A DNA stretch of 64,000 bases from Woeseiaceae bacterium (GTDB lineage: Bacteria > Pseudomonadota > Gammaproteobacteria > Steroidobacterales > Woeseiaceae): contig JAJFKV010000053.1 in NCBI GenBank assembly GCA_021773055.1, positions 1 to 64,000 on the forward strand, in the 5' to 3' direction. Under the pieces are notes generated by a model. The model was not told the origin of the DNA. It saw nothing but the letters and a program-made list of their open reading frames with translations, and searched no databases. Shown here one piece after another: positions 1-8,493 of the stretch. The position numbers and the translations under genes are program-made. Each line of letters starts with the position of its first letter. Within the stretch, counting starts at the first letter, position 1.

Positions 1-36
1 GTCACGCGTCGTATGCTTGAAATGTTCCGTAAGTGA
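1..36 (+). CDS. pntA: 3' end of NAD(P) transhydrogenase alpha chain (pntA, partial)
   Basis: Only the last eleven codons and a TGA stop are inside the window. They read [11 protein letters not shown], which matches the usual C-terminus of the small membrane alpha subunit of proton-translocating transhydrogenase, and pntB follows at once. Whether this is a split alpha subunit (PntAA/PntAB) or a fused one cannot be seen here. The short length makes the call depend mainly on the neighbour. Confidence 0.75.
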   Translation, partial: VTRRMLEMFRK

Positions 37-46
37 GGTCGGGAAG

Positions 47-1447
47 ATGAGTCAAGGCATCGTTACAGTGTCGTACATCATTGCGACCATACTTTTTATT
101 CTGGCCCTCGGCGGTCTCTCCAATCAGGAGACAGCGCGCCGAGGTAACTGGTACGGCATCATCGGTATGACGATCGCTTTGCTGGCAACGATTCTGGGTG
201 TTGTTGAACGACACTTCGAAATCCTGTTGGTGGCGTTGCTGATTGGTGGCAGCATCGGCCTTGTTTTGGCGCGTCGCGTGCAAATGACGCAGATGCCGGA
301 ACTGGTCGCCGTGCTACACAGCCTGGTCGGTGCAGCCGCGGTTGCTGTCGGTTATGCCAGTTTCATGGATCCGACCAAGCATTTCGATCTACCGATCGAA
401 CTCACGATTCATGACATCGAAACCTACGTCGGCATCCTGATTGGTGCGGTCACCTTCTCGGGTTCGGTCATCGCGTTTGGCAAACTCTCCGGACGTATCG
501 GTGGTTCGCCGCTGACAATACCGGGGCGGCATTGGTTTAACCTTGGCCTGTTGGTCGGCGCGATCTATTTTGGCTATCAATTCGTCGTGCAGTCGGCCGC
601 CGGAAACGGACTCGAGCCACTGATCATCATGACCGTGATCGCGTTGCTGTTTGGTATACACATGGTGATGGCGATTGGTGGTGCTGATATGCCGGTTGTC
701 GTTTCAATGCTCAACTCTTATTCGGGTTGGGCGGCGGCAGCGACGGGCTTCATGCTTGGGAACGATCTGCTGATCGTCACCGGAGCGCTGGTTGGCTCCA
801 GTGGTGCCATCCTGAGTTACATCATGTGTCGCGCCATGAACCGAAAATTCCTGGCTGTGATCGCCGGTGGCTTTGGTACCGGTGGTGGCAAGACGGTCAG
901 CAGTGGCGACGGCGAAGATCAGGGCGAGGTTTTACCGGTTGACTCACAAGAGACAGCGGCACTGCTCGCAGGCGCGAAGGAAGTCATGATTATTCCGGGC
1001 TACGGTATGGCCGTTGCCCAGGCGCAGCACACCGTGTATGAAATCACGAAGGTATTGCGCGCCAGGAAGATCAATGTTCGCTTCGGCATTCACCCGGTTG
1101 CTGGTCGCATGCCCGGACATATGAACGTATTGCTCGCGGAAGCGAAAGTGCCATACGACATCGTGTTCGAGATGGACGAGATTAACGAGGACTTCCCTAA
1201 TGTCGACGTATCAGTGGTCATCGGCGCGAATGACATCGTAAATCCTTCTGCACTGACGGACCCGGACAGCCCGATCGCTGGCATGCCGGTGCTCGAATGC
1301 TGGAAGGGAACGACATCAATCGTGCTGAAGCGCAGCATGGCAACAGGCTACGCCGGCGTTCAAAATCCGCTGTTCTTCGAGGAAAATACGCGAATGCTGT
1401 TTGGTGATGCGAAAGAAACTCTCGATGAGGTGTTGAAGGCACTCTAA
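47..1447 (+). CDS. pntB: NAD(P) transhydrogenase subunit beta
   Basis: PntB is an inner-membrane subunit that couples inward proton flow to hydride transfer from NADH to NADP+, supplying NADPH. The 466-residue protein has about eight or nine hydrophobic helices in its first 270 residues, then a soluble NADP(H)-binding domain III carrying the [11 protein letters not shown] stretch and a C-terminus typical of the family. The ATG at 47 is preferred over one at 17 because it follows a purine-rich GAGGTCGGGAAG and begins [10 protein letters not shown], the usual PntB start. It lies 10 bp after the pntA stop, so the two are one transcription unit. Confidence 0.96.
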   Translation: MSQGIVTVSYIIATILFILALGGLSNQETARRGNWYGIIGMTIALLATILGVVERHFEILLVALLIGGSIGLVLARRVQMTQMPELVAVLHSLVGAAAVAVGYASFMDPTKHFDLPIELTIHDIETYVGILIGAVTFSGSVIAFGKLSGRIGGSPLTIPGRHWFNLGLLVGAIYFGYQFVVQSAAGNGLEPLIIMTVIALLFGIHMVMAIGGADMPVVVSMLNSYSGWAAAATGFMLGNDLLIVTGALVGSSGAILSYIMCRAMNRKFLAVIAGGFGTGGGKTVSSGDGEDQGEVLPVDSQETAALLAGAKEVMIIPGYGMAVAQAQHTVYEITKVLRARKINVRFGIHPVAGRMPGHMNVLLAEAKVPYDIVFEMDEINEDFPNVDVSVVIGANDIVNPSALTDPDSPIAGMPVLECWKGTTSIVLKRSMATGYAGVQNPLFFEENTRMLFGDAKETLDEVLKAL

Positions 1448-1485
1448 ATCTTGTCATAATCGGAGCATACCCTTGAGGAAAGGAT

Positions 1486-2139
1486 ATGCTCGCAGGACTC
1501 GCATCCGATATTTCGCAACAGGTTCTAAGAACCGATGTTGCGGGAATGCCCTTGGAGTGGATTGACTACCGCGAAGCGGTTCGTCTGTATCACTCGGAGC
1601 AGGTAGCGTATGACTGTGGCACCTTGCTTTACTCCGTATTCGGCGGGTACAACGCATGCGATGGCACGCGCAGCCGCATCGATGTCAATTCCATCATCGC
1701 AACACATGGCACCAGTCGGAGTCTTACACGAAATCGTGAGCGCTACGTGCCGCCCTTGAACAACCGCACACTGTTCAAGCGCGACGCCAACCTTTGTCTT
1801 TATTGCGGTATGCGATACATGACCAGGGACCTTACCCGCGATCACATTACACCGGTGTCGCAAGGCGGGTGTGACAAGTGGAATAACGTGGCGACTGCAT
1901 GCCGCCGCTGTAATAACTACAAAGGTGGACGAACACCGGAACAGTCGGCGATGGAGTTGATTGCGGTGCCGTTTACGCCAAACTACGCGGAATACATCTA
2001 CCTCAAAGGACGTCGTGTCCTGGCCGACCAAATGCAATACCTGCTGGCACATATTCCGCGCTCCAGCCCGTTACATGCGCGACTCAGCGATCATCTCTCG
2101 GGTGGTGAGGAGATCGTTGAAGTGCATTTTCATGATTGA
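1486..2139 (+). CDS. HNH endonuclease family protein
   Basis: A 217-residue protein with a compact HNH nuclease domain at residues 104-150. Two CxxC pairs (C104/C107 and C139/C142) would hold a structural zinc; D119-H120 supplies the catalytic histidine, followed by asparagines at 133-134 and 143-144. The N-terminal 95 residues are not recognisable. The family contains metal-dependent nucleases with diverse roles, and stand-alone copies like this are common in aquatic Proteobacteria with unknown function. There is no methyltransferase or phage gene beside it, so a restriction role is not supported. An AAGGA sequence precedes the ATG at 1486. Confidence 0.85.
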   Translation: MLAGLASDISQQVLRTDVAGMPLEWIDYREAVRLYHSEQVAYDCGTLLYSVFGGYNACDGTRSRIDVNSIIATHGTSRSLTRNRERYVPPLNNRTLFKRDANLCLYCGMRYMTRDLTRDHITPVSQGGCDKWNNVATACRRCNNYKGGRTPEQSAMELIAVPFTPNYAEYIYLKGRRVLADQMQYLLAHIPRSSPLHARLSDHLSGGEEIVEVHFHD

Positions 2140-2141
2140 GG

Positions 2142-2166
2142 ATCGCTCGCAAGGCGAGCTCCTACA
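2142..2166. repeat. GTAG-type REP palindrome between the HNH gene and the exonuclease
   Basis: A short palindrome with stem GCTCGC (2145-2150) and GCGAGC (2154-2159) ends in CTCCTACA, which read on the minus strand begins TGTAGGAG. It has the same layout as the elements at 37349, 37434 and 60910. It fills the whole 27-bp gap between the HNH stop codon and the TTG start at 2167. GTAG-headed REP sequences are known from Stenotrophomonas and Pseudomonas and are mobilised by RAYT transposases; none is visible in this window. Confidence 0.6.
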
Positions 2167-3057
2167 TTGCAATATCTGATTGATGCCAGCGTGTACGTCT
2201 TTCGTGCGTACTACTCGATGCCCGAGGACATGGTCGATGACAACGGCAACCCGGTAAACGCGTTATACGGGTTTTGCCGTTTTATCGGCGACTTCATGGA
2301 GCGGGTCACACCCGAGTACATCGCCGTATTGTTCGATGAGAGTCTGACCGAATCATTTCGCACGGAAATCTTTCCCGAGTACAAAGCTAATCGCGACCCT
2401 GCACCCCCCGAGCTGAAACGACAGTTTGGGCAGTGCCGGCGTTTTGTGCGGGCATTGGGTCTTATGGAACACAGTAGTCCCGCCTACGAGGCTGACGATC
2501 TGATCGGAACACTGGTTCATCACGGTCGTAAAAAAGGTCGGCCTTCTACCATCGTTACCCGCGACAAAGACCTGACGCAGTTGCTGACGCAGCAAGATAT
2601 ATTTTGGGACTTCGCCGGCAAAGGCAAGCTTCGCTACGATGAGATTCCCGATTCTTTTGGTGTCTGGCCTGAACAGATCGCGGACTTCCTCGCACTTGCG
2701 GGTGATGCGGTTGACAACATCAAGGGCGTGCCGGGAGTGGGCAAGAAAACGGCGACAGGCTTGCTGGAACATTTCGGCAGTCTCGATGAGATATACGCAA
2801 ATCTTGACAGGATTCACGAGGTCAACGTGCGTGGCTCCAAAACACTGGCCGCAAAACTCGATACGCATAAAGAGGACGCGTACCTTGCACGTCGCCTAAC
2901 CGGCATCGCCTGCGATGCGCCTATGGATAACGTGGAGACGTTAATGCAGCCGTCCGCACCCAAACTCGGTGAGATCAACGCGTTGTTCGACGAGGCGGGA
3001 ATCGGCATGGCGTTGCGACGCCAGGCAGAACGCGTCTCGGACATCTACCGCTACTAA
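2167..3057 (+). CDS. 5'-3' exonuclease / flap endonuclease (Xni or PolA N-domain type)
   Basis: A 296-residue protein of the FEN/5'-3' exonuclease fold. It acts on 5' flaps and single-stranded ends during replication and repair. Metal-binding acidic residues are visible: D6 in the YLIDAS start, E108-D110-D111 in YEADD, D133/D135 in TRDKD, and D180/D183 in LAGDAVDN. A helix-hairpin-helix (GVPGVGKKTA) lies at 187-196. The start is TTG: any later start would lose D6. No polymerase domain follows, so this is a stand-alone enzyme. The region that should hold its ribosome-binding site is occupied by a REP palindrome, and it is in frame with the HNH gene after one TGA. Confidence 0.9.
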   Translation: MQYLIDASVYVFRAYYSMPEDMVDDNGNPVNALYGFCRFIGDFMERVTPEYIAVLFDESLTESFRTEIFPEYKANRDPAPPELKRQFGQCRRFVRALGLMEHSSPAYEADDLIGTLVHHGRKKGRPSTIVTRDKDLTQLLTQQDIFWDFAGKGKLRYDEIPDSFGVWPEQIADFLALAGDAVDNIKGVPGVGKKTATGLLEHFGSLDEIYANLDRIHEVNVRGSKTLAAKLDTHKEDAYLARRLTGIACDAPMDNVETLMQPSAPKLGEINALFDEAGIGMALRRQAERVSDIYRY

Positions 3058-3075
3058 GAACCCAAAGGACCAGAG

Positions 3076-3942
3076 ATGCCAGACTGGTCGTCAATCTATC
3101 AACAGCTCGACAACGAGGGCGTGCACGTCGCGCCGGATAGCGATCCAACGCCGGTGAGAGGCGGTGATATCAGCGCCGCCTGGCGGCTGTCTTGCCAATC
3201 CGGTGACTTGTTCATCAAAACCGGTCCCCTGGTTGCCGCCGATATGTTTACAGCAGAAGAGGAGGGCCTGTCCGAAATAGCGCGGGCCGGCGCCATCCGC
3301 GTTCCGCAGGTAATCACAAGTGGGCAGACCAAAGCCGCCGCATTTCTTGTTCTCGAATGGCTGGATTTCGAGCGTGCCGATACAGCGGTTGAACGCCGTC
3401 TCGGTGAGCAACTAGCCGAGTTGCATCACTCGGGTATGGAGCGATATGGCTGGCATCGCGACAACAGCATCGGCCTGACACCACAACACAATAGCTGGCG
3501 CGACGACTGGGTCGAATTCTTTCGCGAGCAGCGTCTTGGTGTGCAGCTTCGGCTTGCCGCGGAGAATGGCTTCGGCGGCGAATTTCAAATGCGTGGTGCA
3601 CGCCTGATGAAGCGACTGCCTGTCTACTTTGACGACTCGCCGCAGTCGTCGTTGTTACACGGCGACCTTTGGGGTGGTAACTGGGAATGCAGTAACGGTA
3701 AACCGGTAATTTTCGACCCGGCAGTCTATTACGGCGACAGAGAGACGGATCTGGCCATGACGCGTTTGTTCGGTGGCTTTGGCGCGGCGTTTTACGAGGC
3801 TTACGAATCCAGCTGGCCGTTGCAGCATGGACATAAAGAGCGCCAGCACTTGTATCAGCTGTACCATGTATTGAACCATCTCAATCTGTTCGGAAGCAGC
3901 TACCTGGCGCGAGCCGATGAGCTAATCGATAAGCTACTTTAG
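3076..3942 (+). CDS. Fructosamine kinase family protein
   Basis: A 288-residue member of the fructosamine/ketosamine-3-kinase family, which has a protein-kinase-like fold and phosphorylates sugars attached to amines so that glycation adducts fall off. The putative ATP-site lysine is K48 (FIKTG), the catalytic loop is LLHGDLWGGN (H195-D197) and the metal-binding aspartate is D214 in IFDPAVYYGD. Length is normal for bacterial YniA-type proteins. It sits 18 bp after the exonuclease and 9 bp before an SDR gene, so the three probably share a transcript. Its physiological substrate in bacteria is not established. Confidence 0.92.
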   Translation: MPDWSSIYQQLDNEGVHVAPDSDPTPVRGGDISAAWRLSCQSGDLFIKTGPLVAADMFTAEEEGLSEIARAGAIRVPQVITSGQTKAAAFLVLEWLDFERADTAVERRLGEQLAELHHSGMERYGWHRDNSIGLTPQHNSWRDDWVEFFREQRLGVQLRLAAENGFGGEFQMRGARLMKRLPVYFDDSPQSSLLHGDLWGGNWECSNGKPVIFDPAVYYGDRETDLAMTRLFGGFGAAFYEAYESSWPLQHGHKERQHLYQLYHVLNHLNLFGSSYLARADELIDKLL

Positions 3943-3951
3943 GAAACAAAA

Positions 3952-4734
3952 ATGACAACAGCTCGGGCATTAATTACTGGAGCATCTGCCGGCCTTGGCG
4001 CCGAGTTCGCCCGCCAGATGGCAAGTCGGGGGAAAGACCTGATACTCGTGGCGCGCCGAACGGAGCCGATGGAAAAGCTAGCGAAAGCGCTTGCTGATGA
4101 ATTCAACGTCGCGGTCGAATTTATTCAGGCGGACCTCTCGGAGGCGGCAGCAACGACACGATTGTTCGACGATGTTTGCGCGCGCGGACTGCAGGTCGAC
4201 TACCTTATTAACAACGCCGGCTCGGTTGGCCCGGATTTACTCCTGGACCGTGACTGGCCCGCTCAGCAAAAGTACATTGAGCTGATGATGACGTCGGTCG
4301 CGGGAATGTGTCATCACTTCATACCACCAATGCAGGAAAGAGGGTTTGGGCGCGTGCTAAATGTTGCGTCGGTCGCGGGGCTGGTGTCACTGTCAGGTGA
4401 TGCGAGCTACGGGCCGACCAAAGCCTATGTGCTCGCTTTATCAAAAGGCCTCGCGGCGACCGTTCGCGGGCAGGACATTAACGTGTTGGCATTATGCCCA
4501 GGATTTACACACACTGATTTTCACCTCTCCGAAGAACTAACCCGCATGAAAGACCGCTCGCCGGCCTTCATCTGGTATGACGCCGATGTGGTTATCCGCG
4601 AGGGTCTGGAGGCGCTGGAAAAGGGCAAAGCCGTTTATATTTCCGGCCGTCTGTACCGCTTCCTGATTCCGTTACTTAAAACGTCACTCGGCGGCTGGAT
4701 CATGGACGCAACAGGAGTCAAGCGCGACTACTGA
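3952..4734 (+). CDS. Short-chain dehydrogenase/reductase
   Basis: A 260-residue classical SDR, an NAD(P)-dependent oxidoreductase of the DltE/YqjQ-like subgroup. The nucleotide-binding GASAGLGAE motif is at residues 8-16, followed by the NNAG motif and the catalytic serine and YGPTK (Tyr-x-x-x-Lys) near residue 150. An arginine pair (ARR) after the second strand suggests preference for NADPH. The substrate cannot be told from sequence. It is the last gene of the plus-strand group that begins with the HNH gene and converges on the VOC-hemH operon. Confidence 0.9.
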   Translation: MTTARALITGASAGLGAEFARQMASRGKDLILVARRTEPMEKLAKALADEFNVAVEFIQADLSEAAATTRLFDDVCARGLQVDYLINNAGSVGPDLLLDRDWPAQQKYIELMMTSVAGMCHHFIPPMQERGFGRVLNVASVAGLVSLSGDASYGPTKAYVLALSKGLAATVRGQDINVLALCPGFTHTDFHLSEELTRMKDRSPAFIWYDADVVIREGLEALEKGKAVYISGRLYRFLIPLLKTSLGGWIMDATGVKRDY

Positions 4735-4744
4735 TCGGACGATG

Positions 4745-5512
4745 TTAGCCAGGGAAGTCGGCGGCGTCGCCTGATTCGTCGACTTCATATTTCTCGCCCA
4801 GAAAGTCTTCTTCGAAGGCGTATATGACAGTTCCCTCCGGTGCCTGGATCGCGACAAATGCTCCTTCGAAGCCCGGGAATTTTTCAAACTTCATACCGTT
4901 TTGTTCAATGAGCCCCATCAAGCCGTGCTTATCCGGGCACTTGAAGCACAGTGACGGTGTCTTTACTGCGATGCTCTCCGACAATCCGAGCGGCGCGCCA
5001 TCGGCATCGAAGCGCATATGGGTCGTAGGCTCTTCACGCATTTCCAGAAGCGCTGGAGCTATCGGAGCCCAAAACTGTGCGGCTCTAAGTGCGTCACGTA
5101 CAGGCAGCGTCAATTCGAACCAACTACCGCAGCGCGAATCATTCTCGGCCTCTTCACTAAGATGAAAAGTTCGCGCCTCAAGCATGGTTACCATGTGTCC
5201 ATCGCGGTCAGGAAAGGCCAGTTCGTTGAACGCATCTTCGTCGAGTTGCATGAAGCTAAACTCGAATCCATGGTCGGTCATAGAGCGCGCGTGCTTTGCG
5301 ATATCCTGTTGCACAAAAGTGATGGCTGGTGCGTCAAACACACGATCATGCAGGCCGATATTGAGTTCTCCATCGCTGATGACAGCATACTTGTGTGACC
5401 ACATGTCACCGATTTCCAGCTCCACGAAACCGAGCGTCTTGTAAAAGTGCAATGACTCGAGAATGTCCGGTGTACGAACTGAAAACTCAAGAAAGCGGCC
5501 TATGCTGCTCAC
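4745..5512 (-). CDS. VOC (glyoxalase/dioxygenase fold) family protein
   Basis: A 255-residue protein with two vicinal-oxygen-chelate modules, residues about 1-115 and 130-240. Each shows the pattern of a strand, helix and three strands, with an initial RFLEFSVRTPDILES-type start. The second module is degenerate and lacks an obvious metal-binding His/Glu set, so catalytic activity is uncertain. Its ATG overlaps the hemH stop by four bases (ATGA), so it is translationally coupled to ferrochelatase. No specific function can be assigned. Confidence 0.8.
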   Translation of the reverse strand: MSSIGRFLEFSVRTPDILESLHFYKTLGFVELEIGDMWSHKYAVISDGELNIGLHDRVFDAPAITFVQQDIAKHARSMTDHGFEFSFMQLDEDAFNELAFPDRDGHMVTMLEARTFHLSEEAENDSRCGSWFELTLPVRDALRAAQFWAPIAPALLEMREEPTTHMRFDADGAPLGLSESIAVKTPSLCFKCPDKHGLMGLIEQNGMKFEKFPGFEGAFVAIQAPEGTVIYAFEEDFLGEKYEVDESGDAADFPG

Positions 5513-6549
5513 GCCGCAATTCCGACTGGAAAGTGTTCGATATTTTGCTGCAACAATTCGGCCAGAAACTGCACATGGTCATCGCGCGCATTGAGCGCGG
5601 GTATATAGTGCAAAGAGCCACCGCCGGCGTCGCTGAAAAACTCGGCGTTCTGCATTGCGATTTCCTCGAGCGTCTCCAGGCAGTCGGTTGAAAACCCGGG
5701 ACACACGACATCGATTCGTGCGAGACCTCGTTGGCCGAGCGCGGTAACCGTTTCATCCGTAGCCGGGGCCAGCCATTCTTCTCGACCTACGCGCGACTGA
5801 AAAGAAAGCAACCAGTCGTCGTCGTGCAGAGCGAGCGCGTCAGCAAGCAATTGGGCGGTCTTTCGGCACTGGACTTCGTAGGGATCGCCATTCTCAAGTG
5901 TGCTTCTTGGCACGCCGTGAAATGACATCAGCAATTTTTCGCCGCGCCCGTTTTGCTGCCAGTCTTCGCGAACGCTGGCGGCGAGTGCACCGATATAGCC
6001 CGGGGCATCATGAAAATCGTCTATAGAGCGAAACGCCAGTGCGGACTTTCGTTGTTCGAGCTCACTTGCGACCGCGTCGACGACGGCAGCCGTCGTGGTG
6101 CTGGAGTACTGTGGATACAGCGGCAGGGTGATGATGCGCTGAACGCCTTTCGCCATCATTTTGTCGATCGCTCGTGCAATCGATGGCTCGCCATAGGTCA
6201 TGGCGAGCTCAAGGTGCATTGGTTCGTCTGTAACCGTCGCCATGCGTTCACGGAGCTTATTCGCAATGGCGTCGGAATGCACCAGCAACGGTGAACCCTG
6301 TTCGGTCCAGACTTTTCGGTACGCTGCCGCGGAACGCGATGGCCGAATCAGCAATATCACGAAATTGAGTATCAGCCACCAGAGAAGTCGCGGATACTGA
6401 ATGACATGCGGATCAGAAAGAAATTGTCGAAGGAAGCGGCGGACGGCGCGGGTCGTCGGCGCGTCCGGCGTACCGAGGTTGACGACAAGTATGCCGGTCG
6501 GCTCGGGAAATCCATGCTCGAATTTCGGCGTTGATGGGTACGTCGACAT
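5509..6549 (-). CDS. hemH: Ferrochelatase
   Basis: HemH inserts Fe2+ into protoporphyrin IX, the last step of protoheme synthesis, at the inner membrane. The 346-residue protein starts MSTYPSTPKF, has the early GILVVNLGTPDAP motif, the LMSFHGVPRSTLENGDPY signature with the catalytic histidine, and the VVCPGFSTDCLETLEEI region with the conserved glutamate. An in-frame ATG at 6603 would add 18 residues, but it has no ribosome-binding site and is very close to the divergent gene at 6663, so 6549 is preferred. The first gene of a two-gene operon with a VOC protein. Confidence 0.95.
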   Translation of the reverse strand: MSTYPSTPKFEHGFPEPTGILVVNLGTPDAPTTRAVRRFLRQFLSDPHVIQYPRLLWWLILNFVILLIRPSRSAAAYRKVWTEQGSPLLVHSDAIANKLRERMATVTDEPMHLELAMTYGEPSIARAIDKMMAKGVQRIITLPLYPQYSSTTTAAVVDAVASELEQRKSALAFRSIDDFHDAPGYIGALAASVREDWQQNGRGEKLLMSFHGVPRSTLENGDPYEVQCRKTAQLLADALALHDDDWLLSFQSRVGREEWLAPATDETVTALGQRGLARIDVVCPGFSTDCLETLEEIAMQNAEFFSDAGGGSLHYIPALNARDDHVQFLAELLQQNIEHFPVGIAA

Positions 6550-6618
6550 ATTCTCAGGGCCGGGTTCTAACGCGTTCAACAGTACTGCAAAGGACCGCCG
6601 CATGCCAGCGAATACGGC

Positions 6619-6624
6619 TATAAT
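6619..6624 (+). promoter_or_regulatory. Possible -10 box for the gene at 6663
   Basis: A perfect TATAAT lies 39 bp before the start of the orphan gene, in the short gap between two divergent genes. No good -35 hexamer sits at 17 bp spacing, so the promoter assignment is tentative. A TTGACA further downstream (6637-6642) has no matching -10. Confidence 0.35.
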
Positions 6625-6662
6625 CGGTTGTCTTAATTGACAATTGTTGAAGTGAAAGCCTG

Positions 6663-7100
6663 ATGAACGAATCCAACCCTGAGACTGAAACCGGCGCAGC
6701 GCGCTGGACCTTGCTGCGCGACGTGGGTGTCCTGCAGCTAAAACTCGTTGTTGACGGATTGCGAGACATCATTCTGGTGCCGGCATCCCTGATCGCCGGC
6801 ATTGTGAGTATTGTGTCGAGTACGGACGGCAGACCCGGGCCGCAGTTCTACCACCTTCTTGCCTGGGGCAGGCAGTCAGAGCTCTGGATCAACCTGTTTG
6901 GCGCGGTGAGGAATTCACCCGAAGGTATCGAACAAACGCAACGATTCGGTGATAAGGACATCGACGATATCGTCGCACGCCTGGAGTCCTTCGTCGTCGA
7001 CGAGGTCAAGCGAGGAGGTGTCACCGCACAAGCGAAGTCCCGCCTCGATAATATTCTCGATAAAGTGCAACGAAAACGCGGCGCGTCAGAGCCTGAATAG
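6663..7100 (+). CDS. Uncharacterised protein, 145 residues
   Basis: I do not recognise a characterised family. Residues 1-30 are polar with a long amphipathic helix; residues 32-55 (LRDIILVPASLIAGIVSIVS) are hydrophobic and could be one membrane segment or a buried helix. The middle has FYHLLAWGRQSELWINLFGA, and the C-terminal 60 residues are charged and likely helical. No signal peptide. Similar small proteins occur next to housekeeping genes in gammaproteobacteria without known function. It stands alone between divergent hemH and the convergent thiolase gene. Confidence 0.7.
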   Translation: MNESNPETETGAARWTLLRDVGVLQLKLVVDGLRDIILVPASLIAGIVSIVSSTDGRPGPQFYHLLAWGRQSELWINLFGAVRNSPEGIEQTQRFGDKDIDDIVARLESFVVDEVKRGGVTAQAKSRLDNILDKVQRKRGASEPE

Positions 7101-7123
7101 AAACGCTGATGCTGCTGTGCGGT

Positions 7124-8410
7124 CTATGGCGCTTCCATTATTGCCGTTACACCCATGCCGCCAGCGGTGCAGACTGAGATTAGCCCACGACCTGACCCGT
7201 TTTCATGCAACAACTTTGCCATCGTCGCAACGATGCGTGCGCCCGTCGCAGCGAACGGGTGTCCGATTGCGATACTGCCGCCTTTTGAATTCAAGCGAGC
7301 GAGATCAATTGGGCCGAGTGGTTCGTTGCGCCCTAGCTTGTTACGACAAAAGTCTTCCGACTGCCACGCTTTGAGTGTCGCGACGGTCTGCGCAGCAAAC
7401 GCCTCGTGAATTTCGTAAAAGTCGAAATCCTGAAGACTCAAATTCGCTTGCTTTAACATGTCGGAAACAGCGTAAGCCGGAGCCATAAGCAGACCCTCGT
7501 CGTTGATAAAATCAACAGCGCTGGCCTTGCCGAATGTCAGGTAAGCCATGATGGGCAAATTCTTCTTGCGCGCCCAGTCTTCCGAAGCCAGCAATACCGC
7601 AGCCGCGCCGTCTGTCAGCGCGGTGCTGTTGCCAGCCGTCATCGTACCTTCTTCGCTCTTGTCGAAAACCGGCTTGAGAGCTGCAAGTTTTTCAAAAGTT
7701 GAGTCGCGGCGAATGTTGTTATCTTCCTCTGCATCCCCGAATGGCACCACGAGATCGTCAAACCACCCCGAGTCATAGGCGGCCGCGGCTTTGATGTGAC
7801 TCGACAGGGCCAGTTGATCCTGATGTTCGCGTTGCACGTTCCACTGCTTGGCGATTATCTCCGTGCTTTCGCCCATAGACAAACCGGTGCGCGGTTCGGT
7901 GACACCTGGAAATTGCGGTTTGAAATGTTTTGGACGAATCTTGAAAATGGACTTAATCCGGGCCATAGGAGAGCGTGCGCGATGAATCTCCATCAGAATT
8001 CTGCGATAGGCATCCGGATAGACCACGGGCGCGTCGCTGACGGTATCAGTGCCACCGGCAATGCCAGCTTCGATTTGCCCCAGCGCGATCTTGTTCGCGA
8101 CCATGATGGCGGCCTCAAGGCTGGTACCGCAGGCGCGTTGCAAATCAACAGCGGGAGTTCGCAAAGACAGACCTGACTCGATAACGCACTCGCGCGCGAG
8201 ACTCCAGTCGCTGGAGTGCTTGATGACCGCGCCGAGGGCAACTTCACCAAGCGTCTGGCCCTTTAGGTCGAATCGATTGATCACACCATCAAGGGCCGCA
8301 ACCATTAGATCTTTATTTGTATAGTTTCGATATACCGAGTGCGAACGGCAGAAAGGGATTCTTGATCCACCTACGACTGCTACTCTTATCGCTCGTCCGT
8401 CGTGCAACAT
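7124..8410 (-). CDS. fadI: Acetyl-CoA C-acyltransferase (thiolase, FadI type)
   Basis: A 428-residue degradative thiolase that cleaves 3-ketoacyl-CoA to acetyl-CoA and a shortened acyl-CoA. The nucleophilic cysteine is in QRACGTSLEAA (about residue 94), the histidine in YEIHEAFAAQ, a second histidine in AIGHPFAATGAR, and the proton-donor cysteine in VCTAGGMGVT near the C-terminus. The length, above the 390 residues of FadA, fits the FadI/trifunctional-enzyme group. No FadJ partner gene is adjacent, so pairing is uncertain and the symbol is provisional. The ATG at 8410 follows CGGAGAG. Confidence 0.88.
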   Translation of the reverse strand: MLHDGRAIRVAVVGGSRIPFCRSHSVYRNYTNKDLMVAALDGVINRFDLKGQTLGEVALGAVIKHSSDWSLARECVIESGLSLRTPAVDLQRACGTSLEAAIMVANKIALGQIEAGIAGGTDTVSDAPVVYPDAYRRILMEIHRARSPMARIKSIFKIRPKHFKPQFPGVTEPRTGLSMGESTEIIAKQWNVQREHQDQLALSSHIKAAAAYDSGWFDDLVVPFGDAEEDNNIRRDSTFEKLAALKPVFDKSEEGTMTAGNSTALTDGAAAVLLASEDWARKKNLPIMAYLTFGKASAVDFINDEGLLMAPAYAVSDMLKQANLSLQDFDFYEIHEAFAAQTVATLKAWQSEDFCRNKLGRNEPLGPIDLARLNSKGGSIAIGHPFAATGARIVATMAKLLHENGSGRGLISVCTAGGMGVTAIMEAP

Positions 8411-8493
8411 AGTCTCTCCGATCTGAAGGGTTACTCTGGGCGCGACGCAACTTTACACCATTCAGGGACACGACCGTAAGTTAAGATACGCCC

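Noticed and set aside
1486..3057. HNH nuclease plus flap exonuclease as a defence island
   Set aside because: The flap exonuclease is a housekeeping type, there is no methyltransferase, helicase or phage-like neighbour, and base composition matches the surroundings.
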